Below the pieces are notes generated by a model. The model had not been told where the DNA came from and made no database searches. It saw only the letters and a program-made list of their open reading frames with translations. A DNA stretch of 61,141 nt from JBCDJI01 sp964351865 (GTDB lineage Bacteria; Verrucomicrobiota; Verrucomicrobiia; Methylacidiphilales; JBCBYL01): contig CAYGPJ010000024.1 of assembly GCA_964351865.1 (NCBI GenBank), positions 1 through 61,141 on the forward strand, given 5' to 3'. Numbering within the stretch: the stretch's first letter is position 1; each line of letters opens with the position of its first letter. Position numbers and translations under genes: made by a program. Below are positions 25,760 to 34,018 of this stretch, piece after piece.

Positions 25760-26656
25760 CTAGAGCCGCTCCACCTTGAAATCGCGCATGAGAATCTTGT
25801 GCCCACCCATCTGGCGTATGCCGATGCGCCCTTTCTCAATGAACCGGGGCTCCCGGCTCTCTAGAACTTTTTCATCCGTCAGGTTCCATGTGTGGTCTAC
25901 GCAGTACTCGCCGGTTTCGGCATCCTTGATCCGCAGCAGAATTGATTTCTTGCGCTTTTCCACCACGACATGGAGTTCGTGACCTATCGGCATTCCCTTG
26001 TTTTCCCCTCTCGGCAGAAACTCAGTTTCCAGACTGACATCCCGTTTCACGTCATTCCAGGGATACCGTTTACACCGTATCTCATCACGCAAACTCAGGC
26101 CGATCAGGTTCATATAGTCAAAATATTCGCTCATTACTGAGACCTCTCGAAGTTTTTGCCAGGCGTAGATGTCCTTCACATAGGGTCCTTCGCCGATGCC
26201 TTGGGCCTGCACATAGATCAATTTCTGCCAACTGCACCCGGGCAATTTGGTATAGGTATAGCGGATCCGGATGTCGCCTTCGAACTCCTGGCGGGTCCAG
26301 AGGACGGCATGCTGGGCGTCGAATGCTGCTCGATCCACGTTCTTGTCCACGTTACTCGCGGTGGTGATGAAGGCGAGTCCACCCTCCCGGTGCTCGAGCT
26401 CGGCGGTTTGTCCGTCGAGAAACCAGTTGTCCTGCCAGCCGGCTGCCATGGAATCCTCGAAGAGGATTGCGGGCGCAGAATCGTCTTCAGTGGTCTTCGC
26501 TGAAACCGGCGAATCCGTCGAAGCCGGCGAGTGGGACGGTTGGCCCGTACAGGCCGTCAGGAGTAAACTCACCGCACAGGCAAAAAGCCAGCGAAGCGGA
26601 CGATGAGGTTGATGAGCGGGTTCATTTTTCAAGTCTTTTACTGTAGTGATTAGCAT
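25760..26656 (-). CDS. DUF1961 family lipoprotein
   Basis: A 298-residue protein with a lipobox (LLLTAC, Cys near 36) after a charged, Pro/His-containing lead, then a Ser/Pro-rich linker. The main domain has DUF1961 features: GWQDNWFLDG, FDAQHAVLWTRQEFEGDIRI, and YFDYMNLIGLSLRDEIRCKR. The predicted fold is a concanavalin-like sandwich, and in family context it often accompanies polysaccharide breakdown genes such as sulfatases. Its neighbour here is a broken sulfatase. The start could also lie further in, but the lipobox is kept either way. Confidence 0.75.
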   Translation of the reverse strand: MLITTVKDLKNEPAHQPHRPLRWLFACAVSLLLTACTGQPSHSPASTDSPVSAKTTEDDSAPAILFEDSMAAGWQDNWFLDGQTAELEHREGGLAFITTASNVDKNVDRAAFDAQHAVLWTRQEFEGDIRIRYTYTKLPGCSWQKLIYVQAQGIGEGPYVKDIYAWQKLREVSVMSEYFDYMNLIGLSLRDEIRCKRYPWNDVKRDVSLETEFLPRGENKGMPIGHELHVVVEKRKKSILLRIKDAETGEYCVDHTWNLTDEKVLESREPRFIEKGRIGIRQMGGHKILMRDFKVERL

Positions 26657-26718
26657 CTGTTTTTCTCGGTTAACTTTGGTATTTAACTATGCGTCCCTTA
26701 GCTAAGCTCAGGGACTGA

Positions 26719-26898
26719 TCAAGTCAACCTTGGGAAAATAATGGGATTAACCTGTTGTTTTATTTCGGCTAGATGATGGGTCAGAGCGCACAGGTTGCAG
26801 GAGTAGGTTGGTGGGTACAACAGCTTGTGTGCGGAATCAAACCATGCAGCGGCAAAGCCGGAATCTGCATTAAAAACCAAAATTAATGATGCTGGCAT
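26719..26898 (-). pseudogene. Truncated small Cys-containing protein
   Basis: From an ATG at 26898 it reads MPASLILVFNADSGFAAAWF then HKLLYPPTYSCNLCALTHHL, a pattern recalled from a family of small proteins with a YxCNLCALT motif, after which the sequence departs from any expected ending (VNPIIFPRLT). It is probably cut at its 3' end near 26745. The frame stays open upstream to 27024, but the start at 26898 fits best. Confidence 0.4.
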
Positions 26899-26914
26899 AT
26901 CAGGATCTCGAAAC

Positions 26915-27079
26915 TCACGCTTTGCGAAAAAGCCAACGGCTGCCAGTGGGATAGATACCCAGAACAAGGAAAATACTGATAACGACACCCACCACATAAC
27001 AGATCCAGGCATACGGCACGACACTGGCCAGCAGAGTGCTCACGATTATGCCGATTCCGATCGCTACACCCGAGCACAA
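26915..27079 (-). pseudogene. Remnant of a small membrane protein
   Basis: A frame ending at 26915 encodes two hydrophobic segments (GVAIGIGIIVSTLLASVVPY, then VVGVVISIFLVLGIYPTGS) and a basic end SRWLFRKA. No ATG is in frame; the nearest upstream ATG is out of frame across a run of nine C residues (27086-27094), so a length change in that run may have broken the gene. It lies 16 bases before the Cys-motif fragment, so they were probably one operon. Confidence 0.35.
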
Positions 27080-27216
27080 CCCGTGCCCCCCCCCATGCGT
27101 AACTCTGCTATTTATCTACGGCTGCCACCTTAGTTACTGCTACATCGCGATGTTATGATTTCTCTGTGATGTAAATAGGAGTCTCTCCCACCCCGAATAT
27201 TTCAACTTTATTTACC

Positions 27217-27353
27217 GGGGCACAAATTGTCGACTACCTGGAATGGTTTCCAGGGGGCAGTCGTGAACAGGTGGAAGCCATTCTGGAATATGCCGAGCAT
27301 CGTCTCTTCTCATGACGATCATCTTCGATCCAGGAACACCCGTTTCTCTGAGA
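27217..27353 (+). pseudogene. Broken DUF433/DUF5615 toxin-antitoxin module
   Basis: Bases 27217-27315 encode GAQIVDYLEWFPGGSREQVE and AILEYAEHRLFS, a close match to the C-terminal half of the DUF433 antitoxin at 18182. The ATGA overlap is kept, and 27312-27353 encodes MTIIFDPGTPVSLR, the toxin start. The toxin then runs into the left end of the element at 27348-27552. The N-terminal half of the antitoxin is missing too. Confidence 0.75.
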
Positions 27354-27552
27354 GGGTGTGAAAAATGTCCAGATGATCAGGATGCAAGCTAATGCGAATG
27401 AAGATGGCCCATGCTAGGGGACGGAGTAATGTTCTCAGCGCAAGTAGCATCGGCTTATTGAAGACAGGACCAGAGGAGCACATTACTCCGTCCCCTAGCG
27501 TTCAGCGCTTCGGTGCACTTAGTGATTGGGGACTTTTTTCACAGCCTCTCAG
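27348..27552. mobile_element. MITE-like element with nested inverted repeats
   Basis: A 205-base element with terminal inverted repeats of 18 bases (CTGAGAGGGTGTGAAAAA against its mate at 27535-27552, one mismatch) and an inner perfect 20-base inverted pair (27413-27432 and 27480-27499) built on AGGGGACGGAGTAAT. It carries no coding capacity. The inner pair and its flanks recur at 30624-30667. The right end overlaps the stop codon of the DUF3431 gene. Confidence 0.65.
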
Positions 27553-28235
27553 TTTTTTTCTAAACGCCGGATCTTTTTCAGATACACCGTCTGCTCACTG
27601 CCCATCATTTCCGCTGTCACCGCCTGCACACCGAAAAGTTGATCCCAGAAACGTTCCAGTCCATACGCTGCATCTTCATCTTGCTCCAGCAACTGCCGCG
27701 CTCGGGTATAGAACTCCCGACCATTGCGTTGCATGGCTGCGCCACTCACGACAAATTGCCCGCCCGGATAAAACCGGTAAAGCTCCGGTCCCGGGCAATC
27801 AAATACCGCTTGAAAATATTTGCCAATATCGAGCTCTCTGGAATCAGTGTTCTTCGACCACGGCACAAAGACGCGTCGCCCCAACGGGTCGTCGGTCTCG
27901 ATGATAAATCCCCACCAATCAAAACCGCTGGCAGGCAGTTGATACGTTCCTGCCGCGATCGCACGTAACCGCTGGTGCGTGTCATGGCAGTGATCAAAGG
28001 GGTGGCCTTGCAGAAAGACGGTTAATTCTGGCGGAGTCTCACAGCTCTGTTCCAGATGCACCAACCACGTGTGTGCCTCCCGTCCTACATTCGGCAGCGT
28101 GACCGGCACCACTTCACGCTCCAGAAACGAGAGATCGGGTGGTTCTGCTTTGCAATACAACACAATCCGAAACACCGACGGCACCTTTTTCAGCCAGCGT
28201 AAATCCTCGTTAAAATGGCTGACCACCAAGTCCAT
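27549..28235 (-). CDS. DUF3431 family protein
   Basis: A 228-residue protein. Features of DUF3431 are the start MDLVVSHFNEDLRWLKKVP, then NVGREAHTWLVHLEQSCETP and LTVFLQGHPFDHC. Family members are often found with glycan and glycosyltransferase genes; a glycosyltransferase-like role is possible but unproven. The final codons (RRLEKN) are directly followed by a TGA that lies inside the terminal repeat of the element at 27348-27552, so the original C-terminus may have been longer. It is the last gene of the minus-strand run. Confidence 0.8.
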   Translation of the reverse strand: MDLVVSHFNEDLRWLKKVPSVFRIVLYCKAEPPDLSFLEREVVPVTLPNVGREAHTWLVHLEQSCETPPELTVFLQGHPFDHCHDTHQRLRAIAAGTYQLPASGFDWWGFIIETDDPLGRRVFVPWSKNTDSRELDIGKYFQAVFDCPGPELYRFYPGGQFVVSGAAMQRNGREFYTRARQLLEQDEDAAYGLERFWDQLFGVQAVTAEMMGSEQTVYLKKIRRLEKN

Positions 28236-28288
28236 GCTTTTCTCAGCCGTAATCCTTAATTCGTAATCCTTAATCCTGACTGCATCAA

Positions 28289-28828
28289 TTATTCCACAGG
28301 TTTTTCTTCGTAAAGTTGCTCACCCAGCGAGACCGATCCCTGGCCCTCTTTCTTGCGCAGCACTTTTTGGAAAAACATGTTATTCGGAATTTTCATTTCA
28401 TCCCCCTCTTCGGTTTTGAGCGTGGTAAAGATCAGGTTTAAATCCACCACTCTTCCCCGCACTTCTTCGCCGACAAATTCAATCACATCGTTCACCCGGA
28501 ACGGCTTGAGTAATATCAGAATAAACGTGCAGGAAATATTGCTCAAGAGACTCCAGACCGCGACGAATCCGATCGCGACCAGTCCCAGCACTGAGACAAT
28601 ATACGCACCGATATTTACTCCAAAGGGATGCAGACAAGCGCCGAGCACCATCAAAAAGCCTGACCACTTTAAGATAAACCTTAAAGGACTCAGCGCCAGT
28701 TTTGACATCTGAAACTTGGTGCCAAAGGTATCGAGCCCGCGTATCAGCGCCAGCAACACCGTCAGGCCGACAAATATTGTCAGCCCCAGTTGTAAGATGA
28801 GTTTCTGTGTTTCTGTCCAATTTTCCAT
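28289..28828 (-). CDS. MscS-type mechanosensitive channel, short form
   Basis: A 179-residue protein with three membrane helices (about 12-30, 48-70, 75-105). The third is followed by the MscS beta domain signature: LLKPFRVNDVIEFVGEEVRG, then VVDLNLIFTTLKTEEGDEMK and IPNNMFF. The C-terminal alpha/beta domain of full-length MscS is missing, which makes this a minimal member. It probably relieves osmotic shock. It sits downstream of the fructokinase, 47 bases from it, on the same strand. Confidence 0.85.
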   Translation of the reverse strand: MENWTETQKLILQLGLTIFVGLTVLLALIRGLDTFGTKFQMSKLALSPLRFILKWSGFLMVLGACLHPFGVNIGAYIVSVLGLVAIGFVAVWSLLSNISCTFILILLKPFRVNDVIEFVGEEVRGRVVDLNLIFTTLKTEEGDEMKIPNNMFFQKVLRKKEGQGSVSLGEQLYEEKPVE

Positions 28829-28875
28829 AGTCGTCTATTTTCTCGCTGATATTTCTGAGTTACTAAGTTAGTAAA

Positions 28876-29745
28876 TTAATCAAACCGCCCGGCATCGTAA
28901 GCAGATTGGGCCCCACGTTGGGAAGCAATAAATTCAGCCAGGCGGCAGGCCCGCTGCAGCGTGGTAGCGACCGCTTCGTTTTCATCAAGCACTCCGGAGA
29001 TCAATGCGGCCAGAAAAGAATCACCGGCACCTACCGTGTCCGCTACCTCGACGGATCGTGCCGCCTCCCAATGCCACTTACCGGCATCCAGCAACCCAGC
29101 TCCCGCTGCGCCTGCCGTCACACACACCATTGCAGCGCCAGCCCGCTCCGCAATCGCACGCGCATTGCTTTCATAATCTTCCGCCTCTCCTCCAGCCAAT
29201 TGCGCTGCCTCATCGTGATTGAGTTTCACCAGCGTGGATTGGCAAGCCAATTGCCAGGTCCGCGTCTCATCATCAAACGGTGGCCGGAAATTGACATCGA
29301 AAACTTTCATCGATTTCGCATGCTGCGCCAGCAGTTGATCCAACGTCGCACGATTTGTCTCAGACCGTTGCGCCAGACTGCCATAGACCAGCGCCGCCGG
29401 GGTATCGGCTCCCATCTCCACTGCGGGGATCTCATCCCACGCCACGCCCTCGCGAATATCATAACTGGCATTTCCCTGTGCATCCAGGCTAGCGATGACT
29501 GCACCGGTCGGCAGGTGGGCATGTTTGGTGATGCCACGCGTATCAATGCCCCAGCCGGTAAGGCGTCGTTGAATTTCTGCTCCCAGAAAATCATCACCAA
29601 TGGCAGACAACGGCACCGCGTGCGCTCCCAGTTGATGTAAGTGATACGCCACATTCACCGGCGCGCCTCCCAGAAACAACCCATCCGGCAGGCAATCCCA
29701 CAACACTTCTCCAAAACAATAAATTTCTGATTTCTGATCTGTCAT
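28876..29745 (-). CDS. PfkB family fructokinase
   Basis: A 289-residue sugar kinase. It opens with YCFGEVLWDCLPDGLFLGGA, followed by PVNVAYHLHQLG (PfkB signature 1), and carries the C-terminal DTVGAGDSFLAALISGVL signature with the catalytic Asp in GAGDS. It probably makes fructose 6-phosphate from fructose. The sucrose-phosphatase-like gene begins 13 bases upstream, so the pair may serve sucrose turnover, possibly as an osmolyte. Confidence 0.88.
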   Translation of the reverse strand: MTDQKSEIYCFGEVLWDCLPDGLFLGGAPVNVAYHLHQLGAHAVPLSAIGDDFLGAEIQRRLTGWGIDTRGITKHAHLPTGAVIASLDAQGNASYDIREGVAWDEIPAVEMGADTPAALVYGSLAQRSETNRATLDQLLAQHAKSMKVFDVNFRPPFDDETRTWQLACQSTLVKLNHDEAAQLAGGEAEDYESNARAIAERAGAAMVCVTAGAAGAGLLDAGKWHWEAARSVEVADTVGAGDSFLAALISGVLDENEAVATTLQRACRLAEFIASQRGAQSAYDAGRFD

Positions 29746-29758
29746 GATTTACTTTTTT

Positions 29759-30511
29759 TTAATTTCCTTTGATTACCCCGTAGTGAATCAACCCTTCCAG
29801 AATTCCATCCGCAACTTCTTGCGATGCGGCAAAGACATGCCGATCCACCAGATGATGCAGCAACTCAGGCTTCGCATTCTTCGGCACAATCCCATACACC
29901 CCATCCACCAGAAACATTGCGCTATCATTGCCGGTATCTCCAGCCACCACGCATTGATCCAGCTCGATACCAACCTGGGCACAAAGCCATTTCAAGGCGT
30001 TACCTTTATTGGCCTGTTGTGGCAGCACGTCCAGATCCTGCCGACTGGAATAAACCACCTCCACCTGCATCCCTGCCGCTTTTAGGGTCGCCCGCAAAGC
30101 ATCCACCTGCTCCGTGGTCGCATCATACAGATACCAGCTGGATTTATACGCATGTAAAAATTCCGGCGGCTGCGATTCGATCTCTGGCACCCGCCCGACG
30201 ATTTCCTCCACTTGCGCCAGATCCCAACCCGCCTCCAACGCCAGATTAAAGTCACTCATCCATTCCGATTTGGTGAAATTAAAAATTTCTGTTCCCACGC
30301 CACCAATCACGTAATCCGGATCCGGCAGCACCTTGGCCTCAATGAAAGTCATGATATCCTCCACCCGGCGTCCCGAGTTATAGACCAGCAGCGGACGTTC
30401 TGCCGGCAACATCGCTTCCCATGCTTGTTTAAAGCGCTTCACGGCTGCCGGATTTCCTAAAATGGTGCCATCCAGATCACTGGAAAATAATCGAATCTCA
30501 GGTTCAAGCAT
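29759..30511 (-). CDS. Sucrose-6-phosphate phosphatase-like HAD hydrolase
   Basis: Read from the ATG at 30511 it has 250 residues. HAD motif I is FSSDLDGTI near the start, motif II is LLVYNSGRR, the lysine motif lies in the QANKGNALKWL stretch, and motif III is VAGDTGNDSAMF. The pattern matches the S6PP group, which removes phosphate from sucrose 6-phosphate; trehalose- or glucosylglycerol-phosphate relatives cannot be excluded. No sucrose-phosphate synthase gene is in the window. A 13-residue longer start at 30550 is less likely. Confidence 0.8.
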   Translation of the reverse strand: MLEPEIRLFSSDLDGTILGNPAAVKRFKQAWEAMLPAERPLLVYNSGRRVEDIMTFIEAKVLPDPDYVIGGVGTEIFNFTKSEWMSDFNLALEAGWDLAQVEEIVGRVPEIESQPPEFLHAYKSSWYLYDATTEQVDALRATLKAAGMQVEVVYSSRQDLDVLPQQANKGNALKWLCAQVGIELDQCVVAGDTGNDSAMFLVDGVYGIVPKNAKPELLHHLVDRHVFAASQEVADGILEGLIHYGVIKGN

Positions 30512-30623
30512 ATCAGTGAGGAGTATGCCGAAAGATGCGCAAAGCGACAAGCGATTCTAAAAAAAGCGTTTTCCCGTTCTTTGCAGGTTTAATTCATCTC
30601 CAATCTACAGAGATGGCCAACAC

Positions 30624-30667
30624 TAGGGGACGGAGTAATTAGGCATGCCTAATTACTCCGTCCCCTA
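30624..30667. repeat. Perfect 44-base palindrome
   Basis: Bases 30624-30667 are a perfect palindrome centred on GGCATGCC, with arms containing AGGGGACGGAGTAATTA. The core and both flanks (AGATGGCC before, TTCAGCGCTTCG after) match the inner inverted repeat of the element at 27348-27552, so this is a shorter member of that family. It lies 3' of the DegT aminotransferase gene and could also act as a terminator-like hairpin. Confidence 0.75.
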
Positions 30668-30707
30668 ATGTTCAGCGCTTCGATAAGTCGTATCGGTATG
30701 CAATTAT

Positions 30708-31889
30708 TTAATCAGCCAACCAGTCCGTAATTTTATCGATCACGTAATCGATCTGCTCAGGCTGCAATTCCGGATACACCGGCAGACTCAACACTTCCTG
30801 ACACAGTTGTTCCGTATGGGGTAGCGGCGCGACGGGTCGGTAAGCGGCAAAGCATTGCTGCTGATGCAGCGCCACCGGGTAGTAAACTTCCGCTCCGATT
30901 CCATGTGCCTGCAAATATTCTAGTAAAGCATCGCGCTTACCTCCCATCACCCGTACGGTGAATTGATTCCACGTCTGCTCCTGATCTGGACGCACCATCG
31001 GTAGCAGCAGCGCGGCTCCTTCAGCAGCAGAGGCCACACAAGCGCAATCACAGCCGCAGTTCGCCGCCTGATTCACCGCCACCCGATCCAGGCTGCTGAG
31101 ACCAACCAGATAACGCTCCGCATTCTGTTTCCGCAGCTGGAGGTATTCGTCAAGATGCGGCAGTTTCTTACGCAACAGGGCCGACTGCAGCGCATCAATC
31201 CGAAAATTTCCACCAACCTCATGATGATAATATTTCGGATACATCCCGTGATTGCGCAAGCGCCGCACCTGCTCAGCCAACGCTGCATCTTGCGTCGTCA
31301 CCATGCCGCCATCGCCAAATCCACCTAAATTTTTGGTTGGGAAAAAGCTGAAACAGCCAAACGTTCCCACCGTGCCCGCATACGCCCCGGCTACTTTCGC
31401 TCCCATCGCCTGAGCCACGTCTTCCACCACCGCAATGTTCCGCCCGGCCACCACCGCGGCAATTTTCTGCACCTCTGCGGCATGCCCGAAGAGATGCACC
31501 GGAATCACTGCCCGCGTCTTTTCGGTCATCAATCGCTCCACGATCGCTGGTTGAATCTGGTAACAGGCCGGACAGACGTCGGCAAAAACCGGAGTCGCCC
31601 CCACTCGCTGCACCGCACCAGCAGTCGCAAAGAAGGTAAAGGATGGCACGATCACTTCATCGCCCGGGCCAATATCCAGTGCCATCAATGCCACCAGTAA
31701 TGCGTCTGTGCCGGATGAAACTCCCACCGCATGCGCCGCACCGAGATAGGCAGCCACTTCGGCCTCAAAAGCCTCCACCTCCGGCCCTAAAATAAAGTAA
31801 CCGGATTCAAGCACCGATTGAAAAGTGCTTTGCAGCTCTGTGGCAAGGGATTGGTTCTGAGCTAACGGACTAAAGAGAGGAACCTTCAT
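30708..31889 (-). CDS. DegT/DnrJ/EryC1 family sugar aminotransferase
   Basis: A 393-residue PLP-dependent enzyme with the family blocks GVSSGTDALLVALMALDIGP, GDEVIVPSFTFFATAGAVQR, then VVEDVAQAMGA and CFSFFPTKNLGGFGDGG, where the Lys of FPTKN is the PLP lysine. Such enzymes transfer an amino group to keto-sugar nucleotides for surface glycans. Its start overlaps the stop of the ABC ATPase by 4 bases (ATGA), so the two are coupled. An unusual Cys-rich insertion (NCGCDCACVASAAEG) is present at about 288-302. Confidence 0.92.
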   Translation of the reverse strand: MKVPLFSPLAQNQSLATELQSTFQSVLESGYFILGPEVEAFEAEVAAYLGAAHAVGVSSGTDALLVALMALDIGPGDEVIVPSFTFFATAGAVQRVGATPVFADVCPACYQIQPAIVERLMTEKTRAVIPVHLFGHAAEVQKIAAVVAGRNIAVVEDVAQAMGAKVAGAYAGTVGTFGCFSFFPTKNLGGFGDGGMVTTQDAALAEQVRRLRNHGMYPKYYHHEVGGNFRIDALQSALLRKKLPHLDEYLQLRKQNAERYLVGLSSLDRVAVNQAANCGCDCACVASAAEGAALLLPMVRPDQEQTWNQFTVRVMGGKRDALLEYLQAHGIGAEVYYPVALHQQQCFAAYRPVAPLPHTEQLCQEVLSLPVYPELQPEQIDYVIDKITDWLAD

Positions 31890-32677
31890 GAAGCCACTTC
31901 AGACTCAGCCGAAATTGATTCCGCTTCCGATTCTGGCACCGCTGGACTGGTGGGTGCCGCCGGAATCTTGCCGGTATTATCATCGCGCTGAATGATATCT
32001 CCATCTTCCATATGGAAAGTCGTATCACACTTCAGCGCAATTTCCGGGTTATGCGTCACCATCACCAGCGCAAGTTTTTCTTCATCTACTACGCGGCGCA
32101 GAAGTGAAAAAATGCGATCCGAGTTCGCAGAATCGAGGTTTCCGGTCGGCTCATCCGCCAGCATCACCCGCGGTTGGTTGGCCAGCGCTCGCGCTATCGC
32201 TACTCGCTGCTGTTCTCCCCCGGAAAGGTGATTGGTGAGACGATCCGCTTTCTCAAATAATCCCACCTCTTCCAGCAAATACAATCCGCGTTCCCGCATA
32301 CCGTTTTCGCTGAGCCGATTGAGTTTCTTCATCGGCAACATGACGTTTTCCAATGCGGTAAACTCTTTAATCAGAAAGTGGAACTGAAACACGAATCCCA
32401 TCCGTTCATTGCGCAGGCGGGTTTTTTCTCTTTCAGAAAGCCGGGTCGTTTCTTCGCCCCCGATCCAGATTTTTCCGGCATCCGCTTCATCCAGCAGACC
32501 CAGCAGATAGAGCAGCGTGCTTTTCCCGCATCCGGACTGGCCTACGATCGCATACATGCGCTGGGCCATCGCCTCCATGGAGACACCCTTGAGCACGCGG
32601 GTGCGCGACTCGAATTTACCGAGATAACGCTCCAGCGACTTACACCTTAAAACGGGTTCCTGCTCTCCTTGCGACAT
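31886..32677 (-). CDS. ABC transporter ATP-binding protein (LolD/MacB type)
   Basis: A 263-residue ATPase with Walker A GQSGCGKST, Q-loop in FVFQFHFLIKEFTALENVML, signature LSGGEQQRVAIARALANQP, Walker B VMLADEPTGNLD and the H-loop VMVTHNPE. The spacing and wording fit the LolD/MacB/FtsE group that moves lipoproteins or other envelope substrates. No permease gene is adjacent; the partner must lie elsewhere. A low-complexity tail rich in Ala, Pro, Ser and Glu (about 235-263) is extra to the family. Confidence 0.9.
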   Translation of the reverse strand: MSQGEQEPVLRCKSLERYLGKFESRTRVLKGVSMEAMAQRMYAIVGQSGCGKSTLLYLLGLLDEADAGKIWIGGEETTRLSEREKTRLRNERMGFVFQFHFLIKEFTALENVMLPMKKLNRLSENGMRERGLYLLEEVGLFEKADRLTNHLSGGEQQRVAIARALANQPRVMLADEPTGNLDSANSDRIFSLLRRVVDEEKLALVMVTHNPEIALKCDTTFHMEDGDIIQRDDNTGKIPAAPTSPAVPESEAESISAESEVAS

Positions 32678-32793
32678 AGAAGACTCATTAAAGCTCTGAC
32701 CCCTTGCGGAAGCAAGGCAAACCCTTTCCCTTATGTGGCGGCAGGAAAGTCAGAAGTCAGTGTTCCCACCTTCCCACCTTCATACCCTATATT

Positions 32794-33996
32794 TCACTGC
32801 TGGACTGCCGCAGCGATCTTAGCCGCATTCTTCTCCGCCAGAAAGTGGTCCTCCACCCACTGCCGGGCATTGGCGGTCAATTGCTGCCGCAATTCCGCGT
32901 TCTCCTTCAATTCCAGCACGGCCCGTGTCAGTTGCTCGGTATCCGCCGGATCCACCACCAATCCTGTCTGCCGATCACTGATAGCCTCCAGCACCCCGAC
33001 TTCCACCCCGCAAATCACCGGCACCTCATGCCCCATCGCCTCCGGCACCACATTCGGCAAGCCATCGCGATCACCACTATCGTCCACAATGCCAGTATGC
33101 CAGAAAATGTCCGCCCAGGCGTAATACTGCGGCACTTCATCCGGAGCCGCTGCCCCACAGAATTCCACTTCATCCGCCAGGCCATATTTTTTCACCAACG
33201 CTTCCAGTTCCTCTCGCAAGGCACCTTCACCCACCAGCTTAAGACTCACTTGCCGTCCCTGCTCTTTTAATTTCCGGCAGACCTCCAACTGATACTTATG
33301 CCCCTTCTTGGGCACCAGCCGACCAACGGATAACAACCGGATTTCGTCCTCTGCCTCGCCCGCAATCCGATGTGGTGGCATCGCCTCCAGTCCGCGCCGC
33401 GCCAACAGAATCTTATCTGCCGTCTGCGGCGACCGCTCAGTCAGGGTCTGCACATTATTCTGTGTCGTGGTATGAATGAATTTTGCATCACGACATTTCG
33501 GTAATAGAAAGTTATCACCTCCCTGACGATAGAGGTCATAGGCCTGCGCACCGAAACTGAAGGGAATGCCGCATAACTTATGCACCAGCCAGGCCACACT
33601 CGCCGGTGCCGTCGCCCACGCCGCATGAGCGTGCTGCACCGCTTCCCGTCGCACCAGACTCGCCACCAGCGGAGCATATAACACCGACCACGCCAGAAAG
33701 AACCAACTCTCCAGATGCTGAGGCGGAAATTTCTTCACCATCTTCACGCCACGCACCACCAACCCCGGATTGCCACCATACCAACGCAGCCACTCCAGCG
33801 GTGCGGTCAGCCAGCGCCAACCCGGACGAAAGATCGGGTGCGATTGCTGCACTCTCGCATCCCCACCCGGCAGACACGGCACCACCTGCATCTCGCAACC
33901 CGCCTGCGCCATCCCCCCGATCTCACGCCGCAAAAACGTCTGATACAAGACCGGATAATACATCGGAATATAAATGACTCTAGGATTCTCACTCAT
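32794..33996 (-). CDS. GT4-type glycosyltransferase
   Basis: A 400-residue GT-B enzyme. The N-terminal half contains a HAHAAWATAPASVAWLVHKL block, and the C-terminal half has LLSVGRLVPKKGHKYQLEVC, the GEGALREELEALV block and DGLPNVVPEAMGHEVPVICG, in which the E of PEAMG is the usual nucleotide-sugar contact. It resembles WcaL/colanic-acid-type transferases. It lies 22 bases after the SGNH protein and upstream of the ABC and DegT genes, on the same strand. Confidence 0.92.
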   Translation of the reverse strand: MSENPRVIYIPMYYPVLYQTFLRREIGGMAQAGCEMQVVPCLPGGDARVQQSHPIFRPGWRWLTAPLEWLRWYGGNPGLVVRGVKMVKKFPPQHLESWFFLAWSVLYAPLVASLVRREAVQHAHAAWATAPASVAWLVHKLCGIPFSFGAQAYDLYRQGGDNFLLPKCRDAKFIHTTTQNNVQTLTERSPQTADKILLARRGLEAMPPHRIAGEAEDEIRLLSVGRLVPKKGHKYQLEVCRKLKEQGRQVSLKLVGEGALREELEALVKKYGLADEVEFCGAAAPDEVPQYYAWADIFWHTGIVDDSGDRDGLPNVVPEAMGHEVPVICGVEVGVLEAISDRQTGLVVDPADTEQLTRAVLELKENAELRQQLTANARQWVEDHFLAEKNAAKIAAAVQQ

Positions 33997-34018
33997 AACG
34001 ACTCATTCACTGCTCACC

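Noticed and set aside
28906..29640. 244-residue open frame opposite the fructokinase gene
   Set aside because: Antisense frame of a well-supported PfkB gene; composition (Arg/His/Cys-rich) is typical of a shadow.
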